From contig JAFALX010000394.1 in NCBI GenBank assembly GCA_019234035.1, forward strand, positions 1-21,779: a DNA stretch of 21,779 nucleotides, given 5' to 3'. A program made the position numbers and the translations under genes. This stretch comes from Candidatus Dormiibacterota bacterium. Lineage in GTDB: Bacteria > Chloroflexota > Dormibacteria > Aeolococcales > Aeolococcaceae. Each line of letters opens with the position of its first letter. The first letter of the stretch is position 1. The notes under the pieces are model-generated. The model saw nothing but the letters and a program-made list of their open reading frames with translations, did no database searches and was not told the DNA's origin. Below, piece after piece: positions 1 to 7,151 of the stretch.

Positions 1-578
1 AAGGGCGAGACCTGCGCGAACCGTTCCTTCGCCCGGCGCACGTAGCCCTGGCGGATCAACGACTCGACCGGTCGCAACGACTGGTCGGCGGCGACGAGCA
101 GTCCCTGGCTCAGACCCGGGACGCACGCGAGCACCACGACGCACAGCACGCCGGCGATCGGCCAGAGCCCGACACCGAGCAGCGCCGCGGTGGCGCCGGC
201 CAGCAACATGCCGTACGCAGCGGTGACGCCGAGCACGCGCCGCATGCGAGCCGTGAGCACGAGCTGCTTCTTCGGCGGAGACCAGCTCCAGAGCAGGGCT
301 CCGACCACGGAGGCGACGAGCCAGCCGGCGGCGATGATCTCCGGGCCCCGCGCAGGGTCGATGGCGGCGAGCAGCAGCGCAAGCGCCACGATCGCGGCCG
401 CGGCGAGCACTGCGGTGTGGGCGAGCCACGCGCGTGTCAGCCCCCACCGCAGGAAGCGCGTGTCCTCGTACTCCTCGATCTGCAGCATGCGCGCGGCGAC
501 CAGCGTCACGGGCACCGCGCGCGTCAGCCACGCGATCGCGGCCAGCGCGAGCAGCAGCGCGGTGAGCGCCCCGTTCAC
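1..578 (-). CDS. Membrane-anchored Mur ligase (MurF-like), N-terminal fragment
   Basis: The frame is open from a GTG at 578 to the window edge, giving 192 residues of an incomplete protein. The GTG overlaps the stop of the upstream alpha/beta hydrolase in a GTGA arrangement, so coupled translation is likely. About five hydrophobic segments are visible, near residues 3-28, 52-72, 82-100, 115-135 and 138-160. After the first comes LQIEEYEDTRFLRW; after the last comes an amphipathic basic stretch with ADQSLRPVE and YVRRAKERF. From memory, that combination resembles membrane-anchored MurF-type ligases, in which such a leader precedes the GxxGKTST ATP loop. The ATP loop itself would lie beyond the window edge, so the ligase assignment is an inference. 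Position in a peptidoglycan operon that lacks murF elsewhere supports it. The alternative is an unrelated membrane protein. Confidence 0.6.
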   Translation of the reverse strand, partial: MNGALTALLLALAAIAWLTRAVPVTLVAARMLQIEEYEDTRFLRWGLTRAWLAHTAVLAAAAIVALALLLAAIDPARGPEIIAAGWLVASVVGALLWSWSPPKKQLVLTARMRRVLGVTAAYGMLLAGATAALLGVGLWPIAGVLCVVVLACVPGLSQGLLVAADQSLRPVESLIRQGYVRRAKERFAQVSP

Positions 579-1360
579 GCCGGATCCTGCAGGAAGACGT
601 CGACAACCGTGCAGAAACGCGCAGGCTGTTCCAGATACGCGAAGTGGCCGGCGCCCTCGAACACGACAAGCCCGGCGTCCGGGATGAGGCGCTCCATCAG
701 CTGCGCGTCGCGCAGCGGCGTGTCCGCGTCGCGCTCACCCCAGATGAGCAGCGTCGGCGCCGCAACACGTGGCAGCGTCGGCGTGATGTCCTCGTTCACC
801 AGCCGCACCAGAGTCGCGCGCATCGCGCCGGAGGCGGCACGAAAGTCGTCGGATCCGCGACGGTCGGCGCGACGCTGCGCCGCGTCACGCAGGGCGCGAG
901 GGAGCAGGGTCGCACCCTGGGTGCGGCGCAACGCCTTGTAGGTGGCCACCAGGTACCGATATCGCAGTCCGCGGCGGGGACGGATGCCGGAGCTGTCGGT
1001 CAGCACAATGCGGCGCACCCGCTCGGGATACGTGGCGGCGAGCACGATGCCGATGCGGCCGCCGTTGGAGTGCCCGATGACGTCGCAGCGGTCGACGCCG
1101 AGACGATCGAGCAGCGCGACCACCCAGCGGGCGTACTCGTGCACCGACCACGGCTGCGCCGGCGGTGGCGTGTCACCGAAGCCGGGCAGGTCGGGCGCGA
1201 TGAGCCGGCGTTCTGACTGCAGCCCGTCGAAGATCGGCACGAAGAGCTCGGCGGAGGTGCCCCAGCCGTGCAGCAGCAGCACCGGCTTGCCGTCACCGCG
1301 CTCGATGACGTGCGCCGCGGGGTCCTCGGACGTCACCACCTGCAGCGTTACCTGCCGCAC
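575..1360 (-). CDS. Alpha/beta hydrolase
   Basis: A 261-residue alpha/beta-hydrolase-fold protein with a complete apparent catalytic triad. The oxyanion motif HGWG is at 31-34, the nucleophile elbow GHSNGG places Ser98, the acid is likely Asp211 in GERDADTP, and the base is His239 in GAGHFAYLEQP. There is no signal peptide, so it is probably cytoplasmic. It starts one base after the ddl stop codon and its stop overlaps the next gene's GTG, so it belongs to the cell-wall operon. The fold covers esterases, lipases, C-C hydrolases and haloperoxidase-like enzymes, and the sequence does not reveal the substrate. A role in envelope metabolism is only suggested by its neighbours. Confidence 0.9.
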   Translation of the reverse strand: MRQVTLQVVTSEDPAAHVIERGDGKPVLLLHGWGTSAELFVPIFDGLQSERRLIAPDLPGFGDTPPPAQPWSVHEYARWVVALLDRLGVDRCDVIGHSNGGRIGIVLAATYPERVRRIVLTDSSGIRPRRGLRYRYLVATYKALRRTQGATLLPRALRDAAQRRADRRGSDDFRAASGAMRATLVRLVNEDITPTLPRVAAPTLLIWGERDADTPLRDAQLMERLIPDAGLVVFEGAGHFAYLEQPARFCTVVDVFLQDPA

Positions 1361-1361
1361 C

Positions 1362-2540
1362 TCAGGCGGACGGCCGCCCCGTCAGCAACCACGTGTCGAT
1401 CGAGTATGCCGTGCGGGCCTTCGCGGCGTGCCGCTCCTCGGCCAGCTCCACCAACCGGGAGACGACGTCCGTGAGCGACAGCCCCACCGGCTCCCACAGG
1501 TGGAAGGCCAACGATCCGGGCACGGTGTTGATCTCGTTGACGATGATCTCCTCGCCGCGCACCAGGAAGTCCACGCGGGCGACGCCCTCGGCGTCGATGG
1601 CGCGAAACGCGGCGATGGCTGTCTCCTGCACGCGCCGCGTCATCGCCTCGGACAGCGGCGCGGGCACGATGCGTTGCGACGCCGCCTTGCCCGCACCGAG
1701 CGTCGCGGCGCCGCTCTTGCCGCCCTTGCTCAGGTACTTGTCCTCGTATGAGAGCAGCCCGCCGCTCTTCGGCTGCTCGCACGCGGACGCGCGCAGGTCG
1801 TCGCTCCTGCCCAGCACCGCGCAGTTGATCTCGACGATGTCCTCCTGCGCCGCCTCGGCCAGGCAGCGGGTGTCGTACGCCAGCGCGAGCTCGACTGCGT
1901 CGCGCAGCTGCTCGCGAGTCTCGACGCGCGACACGCCGATGCTCGAGCCCAGCGACAGCGGCTTGACATACGCGGGATACCCCGCGACGCGTTCGATGCC
2001 GTCGATCACCGTGCCGGCGCCGCCGCTCCATGCGTCGCGCGTCACGAGCACGTCGTCCAGCACCGTCAGGCCGGCGGCACGAAACGCGGCCTTGGCAAGC
2101 CGCTTGTCCATGCTGAGCGCCGCGGCGGCGACGACGCAGCCGCAGTACGCCAGGTCGTTCAGCTCGAACAGGCCCTGCAGCGTGCCGTCCTCGCCCCCCG
2201 TCCCGTGCACGAGCGGCAGCGCGACGTCGAGCTGCGCGGCCGGACGCTGGCCGCCGCCGAGCAGGCCGCGGCGTGCCTCGAGCGGCAGCAGCGTGCCGCG
2301 AGCCTCGGGGTCGGGGCGCAGGGTCACGCGGGTCGCGCCGGCGGTGAGCCGGCCGATGTCGCGGTACGACTCGATCGATGCCAGCGCCTCGCCGGTGTAC
2401 CACGCACCGTTCTTGCCAATGTAGACGGGAACCGGCGTGAGCCGCGCAGCGGGGAACGCGCTGATCGCCTGCAGCGCGGTGATGACCGACACCTCGTGCT
2501 CCACCGAACGGCCGCCGAAGAACACGCCGACCGTCGTCAT
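1362..2540 (-). CDS. ddl: D-alanine--D-alanine ligase
   Basis: An ATP-grasp ligase of 392 residues that joins two D-alanines to make the dipeptide later added by MurF. The N-terminal motif GGRSVEHEVS carries the substrate-binding Glu14. HGTGGEDGT follows at 112-120, YVKPLSLGSSIGVS at 191-204 (ATP-binding lysine region), SYEDKYL at 264-270 in the omega-loop region, RVDF at 322-325 and NEINTVPG at 335-342 for metal and substrate binding. The omega-loop Tyr fits D-Ala-D-Ala rather than D-Ala-D-Lac specificity. The protein is longer than E. coli DdlB (about 306 residues), mainly from a Gly/Lys-rich stretch after the omega loop and a C-terminal tail. Its ATG overlaps the murB stop as ATGA. Confidence 0.95.
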   Translation of the reverse strand: MTTVGVFFGGRSVEHEVSVITALQAISAFPAARLTPVPVYIGKNGAWYTGEALASIESYRDIGRLTAGATRVTLRPDPEARGTLLPLEARRGLLGGGQRPAAQLDVALPLVHGTGGEDGTLQGLFELNDLAYCGCVVAAAALSMDKRLAKAAFRAAGLTVLDDVLVTRDAWSGGAGTVIDGIERVAGYPAYVKPLSLGSSIGVSRVETREQLRDAVELALAYDTRCLAEAAQEDIVEINCAVLGRSDDLRASACEQPKSGGLLSYEDKYLSKGGKSGAATLGAGKAASQRIVPAPLSEAMTRRVQETAIAAFRAIDAEGVARVDFLVRGEEIIVNEINTVPGSLAFHLWEPVGLSLTDVVSRLVELAEERHAAKARTAYSIDTWLLTGRPSA

Positions 2541-3466
2541 CCGGAAACGGGCACCCGAGAACGTGCGGCGGGCTCACCAAGGATCACGATCTCACGCTCG
2601 AGGTCGACACCGAACTGCCGCAGCACGGCGTCGTGCGCCACGCGCGCGAGCTCGAGCACGTCTGCCGCGGTCGCGTGTGCGACGTTGAGGATGAAGTTGG
2701 CGTGCTTGGGGGCGATCTCGGCCCCTCCGTGGCGCCGTCCCTTGAGGCCGCACGCCTCGACGAGGCGGCCGGCGGAATCGCCCGGCGGGTTCTTGAAGAC
2801 GCTGCCGAGGCTGCGCACGCCGTACGGCTGCGACGCCTTGCGCTGCGCCTGGATCTCGTCCGTGCGCCGGCGCACCTCCGCAGGGTCGCCGGCGTGCACG
2901 CGCAGCCGCGCGCTCGCGACGACGTGACCGCGAAGCCCGTCCTGCAGCCGGGAGCGGCGGTAGTGGAAGCCGCATTCGGCAGCCGTCAGCACCTGTGCGT
3001 CACCCGCCGGCGAAACCACGGTGCCGTCGATGAGCACGTCGGCCATCTCCGTGCCGAATGCTCCCGCGTTGCCGTACACGCTGGCGCCGCACGTCCCCGG
3101 CACGCCGATGCCGAACTCGAGGCCGGCGAGCCCCTGGCGGGCGCAGTCGAGCGCGGCCCGCGGCATCATGGCGCCGGCGCCGAGCTCGACGCTGTCATCG
3201 CCCCGCACGCGCACCCGGCTGTCGTCGAACCGCACAACGAGCCCGCGAATGCCGCCGTCGAGGATCAGCGCGTTGCTGCCGGCGCCGATCGTGGTCAGCG
3301 GCACCGAATGCTCAGCGCACCCGCGCAGGACGCCCTGCATGGCCTCGGTGTCGCGCACCTTCGCGAACCAGTCCGCGGGGCCGCCGACGCCGAACTGGCT
3401 GTGCCGCGCCAGCGGCTCATCGCGCAGCACGCCGGGCAGCTGTGCGAGCCAGTCAGACGCGGACAC
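2537..3466 (-). CDS. murB: UDP-N-acetylenolpyruvoylglucosamine reductase
   Basis: A FAD flavoprotein of 309 residues that reduces enolpyruvyl-UDP-GlcNAc to UDP-MurNAc with NADPH. The FAD-binding motif GAGSNALILDGG is at 61-72, GIGVPGTCGASVYGNAGAFG at 119-138, the catalytic serine in GSVFKNP (Ser222), and HGGAEIAPKHANFILN at 246-261. The acidic catalytic residue is probably Glu290 or Glu292 in DLEREIVILGE. The compact C-terminal part fits type II MurB. The GTG start at 3466 lies 14 nt inside the preceding gene and has a good GGAGG about six bases upstream, which decides this start. It ends in an ATGA overlap with ddl. Confidence 0.95.
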   Translation of the reverse strand: MSASDWLAQLPGVLRDEPLARHSQFGVGGPADWFAKVRDTEAMQGVLRGCAEHSVPLTTIGAGSNALILDGGIRGLVVRFDDSRVRVRGDDSVELGAGAMMPRAALDCARQGLAGLEFGIGVPGTCGASVYGNAGAFGTEMADVLIDGTVVSPAGDAQVLTAAECGFHYRRSRLQDGLRGHVVASARLRVHAGDPAEVRRRTDEIQAQRKASQPYGVRSLGSVFKNPPGDSAGRLVEACGLKGRRHGGAEIAPKHANFILNVAHATAADVLELARVAHDAVLRQFGVDLEREIVILGEPAARSRVPVSG

Positions 3467-4859
3467 GCCGTGCCTCCAGCGCTGCGTGCAGGCGCGGCGC
3501 GAGCTTGTCGAAGCCCCCGAGTGACAGCACGAGCATGACGTCGCCGTCGCGCGCGATGGATGTCAGCAGGGCGGTCGCCGCCTCGCTCGAGTCGACGACG
3601 TGCACGTCGCGAGTGGGTCCGGCACGCTCGGCCACGTCCTCGCTGCGCACCGTCGCGGGCTGGCCGCGCTCGCGCGCCTCCTCGATGGGCCCGATCACCA
3701 CGACATCGGCCAGCGCGAAGCTGTCGCGGTAGCTCTCGAGCAGCGTTCGCGTGCGCGAGTACGTGTGCGGCGTGTGGATCGCCACCAGACGCCGAGCCCC
3801 GTACCGCGCGCGTGCGGCGTCGATGGCGGCGCCGACCTCGGTGGGGTGGTGGGCGTAGTCGTCGACCACGGTGACCCCGCCCGCGTCGCCGAGGATCTCG
3901 AAGCGTCGCGCCGGGCCACGGAAGTCGCGACAGGCGGCGACGGCGGTCGCCTCATCCGCGCCCGCGAACGTCGCGAGTGCCAACGCCGCCACCGCGTTGC
4001 TTGCGTTGTGGACGCCAGGAAACGTGCACGCGATCTCCAACGGCGGCGCATCGACGCGCCACACCGTGAACCGCTGCAGCGCCCCGTCATCGGTGAAGTC
4101 GCTGAGGCGCCAGTCGCTCTCGACGCCGGTGCCGTATGTGGTCGTCTCGCACGATGCGACGTCGCGCAGCGCCAGGCATTCGGGGTCGTCGGCGCAGAGC
4201 ACGAGCAGCGCGTCGGCCGGGAGCCCGCGCGCCATGTCGACGAACGGCTTGCGGTACGCATCGAGACTCGGGTACACGTCCGGATGGTCCCATTCGAGCC
4301 GCGTGACACACACGGCCGAAGGCCGTGTGTGAACGAATTTAGGGCTCGAATCCCAGGGAGCTGTCGTGTACTCGTCGCCCTCGAAGACGAACGGGCCGGT
4401 GCCGAGGCGCGAGCTGCCGCCGAGGTCGAGTGACGTCGACCCGAGGCGGAATCCGGGATCCAGACCGGCGCGCGCCAGCATGTGCACGAGCAGCGCGGAC
4501 GTCGTGGTCTTGCCGTGCGTGCCGCAGACGGCGAGCCGCACGCGCTCGCCGGCCACCTCGACGTAGAAGCCGATCTCGCTGGTGTACGGCAGCTCGCGGC
4601 GCTGCACCTCCAGCCACTCGGGGTTGGACGGCCTCGTCTGGTTGCCGACCACCACCAGATCGGGCACGCCCCAGCGGTCGAGATTGGCGGGGTCGCTGTG
4701 GTTCTCCCAGCGGATGCCGGTCGCGGTCACGACGTCGCTCATCGGCGGGTACGCGAAGTCGTCCGAGCCGGTCACGACGTCTCCCGCCTCGAGCGCCAGC
4801 ATCGCCGCGCCGGCGGTGGCGTAGCCGCAGATACCGAGGAAGTGGACGTGCCGCGTCAT
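3453..4859 (-). CDS. murC: MurC-slot Mur ligase with Mpl-like features
   Basis: A 468-residue Mur ligase, expected by position to add L-alanine to UDP-MurNAc. The P-loop GTHGKTTT is at 113-120, HNASNAVAA at 284-292 and DDYAHHPTE at 333-341. The N-terminus has HFLGICG (6-12) and YPPMS (37-41), and the central domain has DEYTTAPWDSSPKFVH (162-177) followed by LEWDHPDVY. As I recall the families, these match Mpl (murein tripeptide ligase), whereas MurC has HFIGIGG and DESDxSF. The C-terminal domain PHTYSRTRTLLESY (364-377) looks like MurC, not Mpl. Because that domain helps bind the incoming amino acid, MurC activity is the better guess, but Mpl activity cannot be excluded. ATGA overlap with murG. 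Confidence 0.82.
   Translation of the reverse strand: MTRHVHFLGICGYATAGAAMLALEAGDVVTGSDDFAYPPMSDVVTATGIRWENHSDPANLDRWGVPDLVVVGNQTRPSNPEWLEVQRRELPYTSEIGFYVEVAGERVRLAVCGTHGKTTTSALLVHMLARAGLDPGFRLGSTSLDLGGSSRLGTGPFVFEGDEYTTAPWDSSPKFVHTRPSAVCVTRLEWDHPDVYPSLDAYRKPFVDMARGLPADALLVLCADDPECLALRDVASCETTTYGTGVESDWRLSDFTDDGALQRFTVWRVDAPPLEIACTFPGVHNASNAVAALALATFAGADEATAVAACRDFRGPARRFEILGDAGGVTVVDDYAHHPTEVGAAIDAARARYGARRLVAIHTPHTYSRTRTLLESYRDSFALADVVVIGPIEEARERGQPATVRSEDVAERAGPTRDVHVVDSSEAATALLTSIARDGDVMLVLSLGGFDKLAPRLHAALEARRVRV
4307..4331 (-). repeat. Perfect 11-bp inverted repeat inside the murC-slot gene
   Basis: Arms CACACACGGCC (4307-4317) and GGCCGTGTGTG (4321-4331) are exact reverse complements separated by 3 nt. 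In the mRNA this would form a very stable 11-bp hairpin. It encodes HTRPSAVC just after the unusual DEY...KFVH motif. No T-run follows on the coding strand, so it does not look like an intrinsic terminator. It may be chance in GC-rich coding DNA. Confidence 0.8.
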
Positions 4860-5947
4860 CGCCGCTCGTCACCCACCCGAACGATGAGGCGCGCAACGCG
4901 CTCGGCCGCGTCGGGCCGGCCCATGCAGCGGCTGGCCTCGGCCATGCGACGCCACAGGTCGGGATCACGGAGCACACCGAGGATCGTCCATTGCAGGGCC
5001 GCGGGGGTGCACTCCTCGTCCTCGATGACGGTCGCCGCGCCGGCCTGCTCGTACGGAGCGGCGTTGTGGCGCTGATGTCCGCGGACATGCGGATACGGCA
5101 CGAGGATCATCGGCCGCCCGAGGGCCGAGCACTCAGCCAGCGACGAGCCGCCGGCGCGCATGACGACCAGGTCGGAGTCCGCCATGCGCCGGCCGAGGTC
5201 GTCGAAGAAGGCCGCGACGCGGTACCGCCGTCGCAGCTCGGCCGGGAGCGCGGCCTCCGCCTCGCGCATCTCGTCGATGTCGCGCGAGCCGCATTGGTGC
5301 GTGACGATGACGGCGGGGTCGTGCTCGAGCAGCGTGCGCACGCAGCCGGCGACCGCGACGTTGATCCGGTGCGCTCCCTGCGAGCCGCCGGTTACGAGGA
5401 TCCGGGTGCACCGTTGCCCCAGTGGCGTGCCCACGAGCTGCTGCACCTCGCGGCGGATCGGGTTGCCCGTCAGGATCGTGCGCGCCCCGTGCAGGTGGCT
5501 CGCGGTCTCCTCGAACGACGTCGCCACCACCCGGGCGCGGCGCGCCAGCAGCCGGGTGGTGCGCCCGGGCAGCGCGTTCTGTTCGAGCAGCACCGCGGGC
5601 AGGCGACGCGCGCGGGCCGCCGCGATCACCGGCAGGCACACGTAACCGGCACCGCCGACGACGACGTCGGGGTCGAGGGAGCGCAGGAGCGCGTAGGCGG
5701 CCATGGTCGAGGACGGCAGCTGCGCCAGCGCCTTGACGATGGTGCTGGGGACGCCGGCGTCGACGCCGCTCACACGCAGCGTCTCGAGGGGGAAACCGGC
5801 CTCGGCCACCAGGCGCTCGGCCACCCCGCCGGCCCGGCCGACGACGGTGACGTCGCCGTCAGGATCGGCTGCGCGCAGCGCCTGCGCGGTCGCGAGGACC
5901 GGCGTCAGGTGCCCACCCGTTCCGCCCCCAGCGATCAACACCCGCAC
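4856..5947 (-). CDS. murG: Lipid II synthase (UDP-GlcNAc transferase)
   Basis: A GT28 glycosyltransferase of 363 residues that adds GlcNAc to lipid I at the inner membrane face. GGGTGGHLTP is at 7-16, GGAGYVCLPV at 98-107, EQNALPG at 122-128, TGGSQGAHRIN at 186-196, and the UDP-GlcNAc-binding region MRAGGSSLAE at 263-272 is followed by VPYPHVRGHQRHNA (283-296). I chose the GTG at 5947 because it starts exactly at the conserved MRVLIAGGGTGGH N-terminus; an AGGGA lies about ten bases upstream. This start lies 89 nt inside the 3' end of ftsW. The stop overlaps the next ATG as ATGA. Confidence 0.95.
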   Translation of the reverse strand: MRVLIAGGGTGGHLTPVLATAQALRAADPDGDVTVVGRAGGVAERLVAEAGFPLETLRVSGVDAGVPSTIVKALAQLPSSTMAAYALLRSLDPDVVVGGAGYVCLPVIAAARARRLPAVLLEQNALPGRTTRLLARRARVVATSFEETASHLHGARTILTGNPIRREVQQLVGTPLGQRCTRILVTGGSQGAHRINVAVAGCVRTLLEHDPAVIVTHQCGSRDIDEMREAEAALPAELRRRYRVAAFFDDLGRRMADSDLVVMRAGGSSLAECSALGRPMILVPYPHVRGHQRHNAAPYEQAGAATVIEDEECTPAALQWTILGVLRDPDLWRRMAEASRCMGRPDAAERVARLIVRVGDERR

Positions 5948-7151
5948 GGTGCACCGTTCCCTGGCTGCGGCCCTGGGTCGAGATGTTGCAGAGGATCCCC
6001 ATGCCCACCATCCCGGTCGCCAGCGCCGTGCCGCCGTAGCTGATGAACGGCAGCGGGATCCCCGTGGTCGGGATGACCCCCGTGACGGCGCCGACGTTGA
6101 TGAACGCTTCGATGCAGATCCACGCAGTGATGCCTCCGGCGAGCAGGGCCCCGAAGCGGTCGGGGGAGCGCATTGACGCCCGGATACCGCGCCAGGCGAG
6201 AAACAGGAACGCAAGGATGACGGCCACGGTTCCGATCAGGCCGAGCTCCTCCCCGATGATGGCGAAGATGAAGTCGGTATGCGCCTCGGGCAGCCAATCG
6301 TATTTGAGGACTGAATTGCCGAGCCCGACGCCGGCAAGCCCGCCCGAGCCCAGCGCGTAGAGGGCCTGGCAGTTCTGGAAGCCGCTCCCCAAGGCGTCCG
6401 CGCAGGGGTTGAGGAAGTGGGCCAGGCGGTCTGCGCGGTACGCGACCAGCTCGACCAGCGCCAGGGCGGCGACCGCGAGACCTCCGGTCACCAGCACCAG
6501 ATGCCGCTTGAGCGCGCCGCCCAGCGCCAGCAGGACGAGCGCGACGCCGGTGATGACGAGCGCACTGCCCAGGTCGCGCTCCGCCAGGATCAGCCCGAGG
6601 ATCAGGAAGAGCACGACCAGGTAGTCGCGCACGGCGCTCAGGGTGCGGACGCGGCCGCCGCGTTCGTCCAGCCACCGGGCGAAGAACAGGATGACGACCG
6701 CAATGCTGACCGCCGACGGCTGCACCGAGAGCGGGCCGAGCTGGAACCAGCGCTGCGCCCCGTACACCTGGGTGCCGAGGTGCGGGACCAGCACGGCGAT
6801 CAGCAGCACCACCATCACCGCCATGGCCGGGCGCGCCAGCCCGCGAAGGCGGTGGTAGTCGAAGCGGGCCATGACCACCATGCCCACCGCGCCGAGCGTG
6901 ACGCCGATCAGCTGGTGCTCGAAGAAGTAGCTCGGGTTGTGGTACCAGAGGTACCCCAGCGCCTCTGACGCGCTGTAGACCATGACCAGGCCGAAGGCGA
7001 CGAGCCCGATGACCACCGTCAGGAGCCAGCCGTCGACGCCGGCGGCAACCGCCGCGCGGTCGGCCGCGCGCAGCGCACGCGCCGCGAGCACCGAGGCGGC
7101 ACGCCAGGTGCCCCCGGAGTTTCGGTCGAAGCTGCCGGCGCTCGCCGCCAT
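5859..7151 (-). CDS. ftsW: SEDS-family peptidoglycan glycosyltransferase FtsW
   Basis: A 430-residue multi-pass SEDS protein that polymerises lipid II at the septum with its partner PBP. The first conserved helix holds VMVYSASEAL (56-65). GAQRWFQLGPLSVQPSA is at 131-147, ERDLGSALVI at 191-200, the extracellular LPEAHTDFIFAIIGEELG at 287-304, and the C-terminal PLPFISYGGTAL at 366-377. The catalytic-region Asp is present in HTDF. QPSA replaces the common QPSE. The tail after NIST is about 40 residues, hydrophilic and Arg/Gly-rich, and overlaps murG by 89 nt; FtsW proteins often end soon after this helix. The start shares one base with the murD stop (TGATG). Confidence 0.93.
   Translation of the reverse strand: MAASAGSFDRNSGGTWRAASVLAARALRAADRAAVAAGVDGWLLTVVIGLVAFGLVMVYSASEALGYLWYHNPSYFFEHQLIGVTLGAVGMVVMARFDYHRLRGLARPAMAVMVVLLIAVLVPHLGTQVYGAQRWFQLGPLSVQPSAVSIAVVILFFARWLDERGGRVRTLSAVRDYLVVLFLILGLILAERDLGSALVITGVALVLLALGGALKRHLVLVTGGLAVAALALVELVAYRADRLAHFLNPCADALGSGFQNCQALYALGSGGLAGVGLGNSVLKYDWLPEAHTDFIFAIIGEELGLIGTVAVILAFLFLAWRGIRASMRSPDRFGALLAGGITAWICIEAFINVGAVTGVIPTTGIPLPFISYGGTALATGMVGMGILCNISTQGRSQGTVHRAGVDRWGRNGWAPDAGPRDRAGAARSRS

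Noticed and set aside
4430..6043. A 537-codon plus-strand open frame
   Set aside because: It lies opposite the murC-slot gene and murG, has no recognisable domain and is Arg/Ala/Pro-rich.
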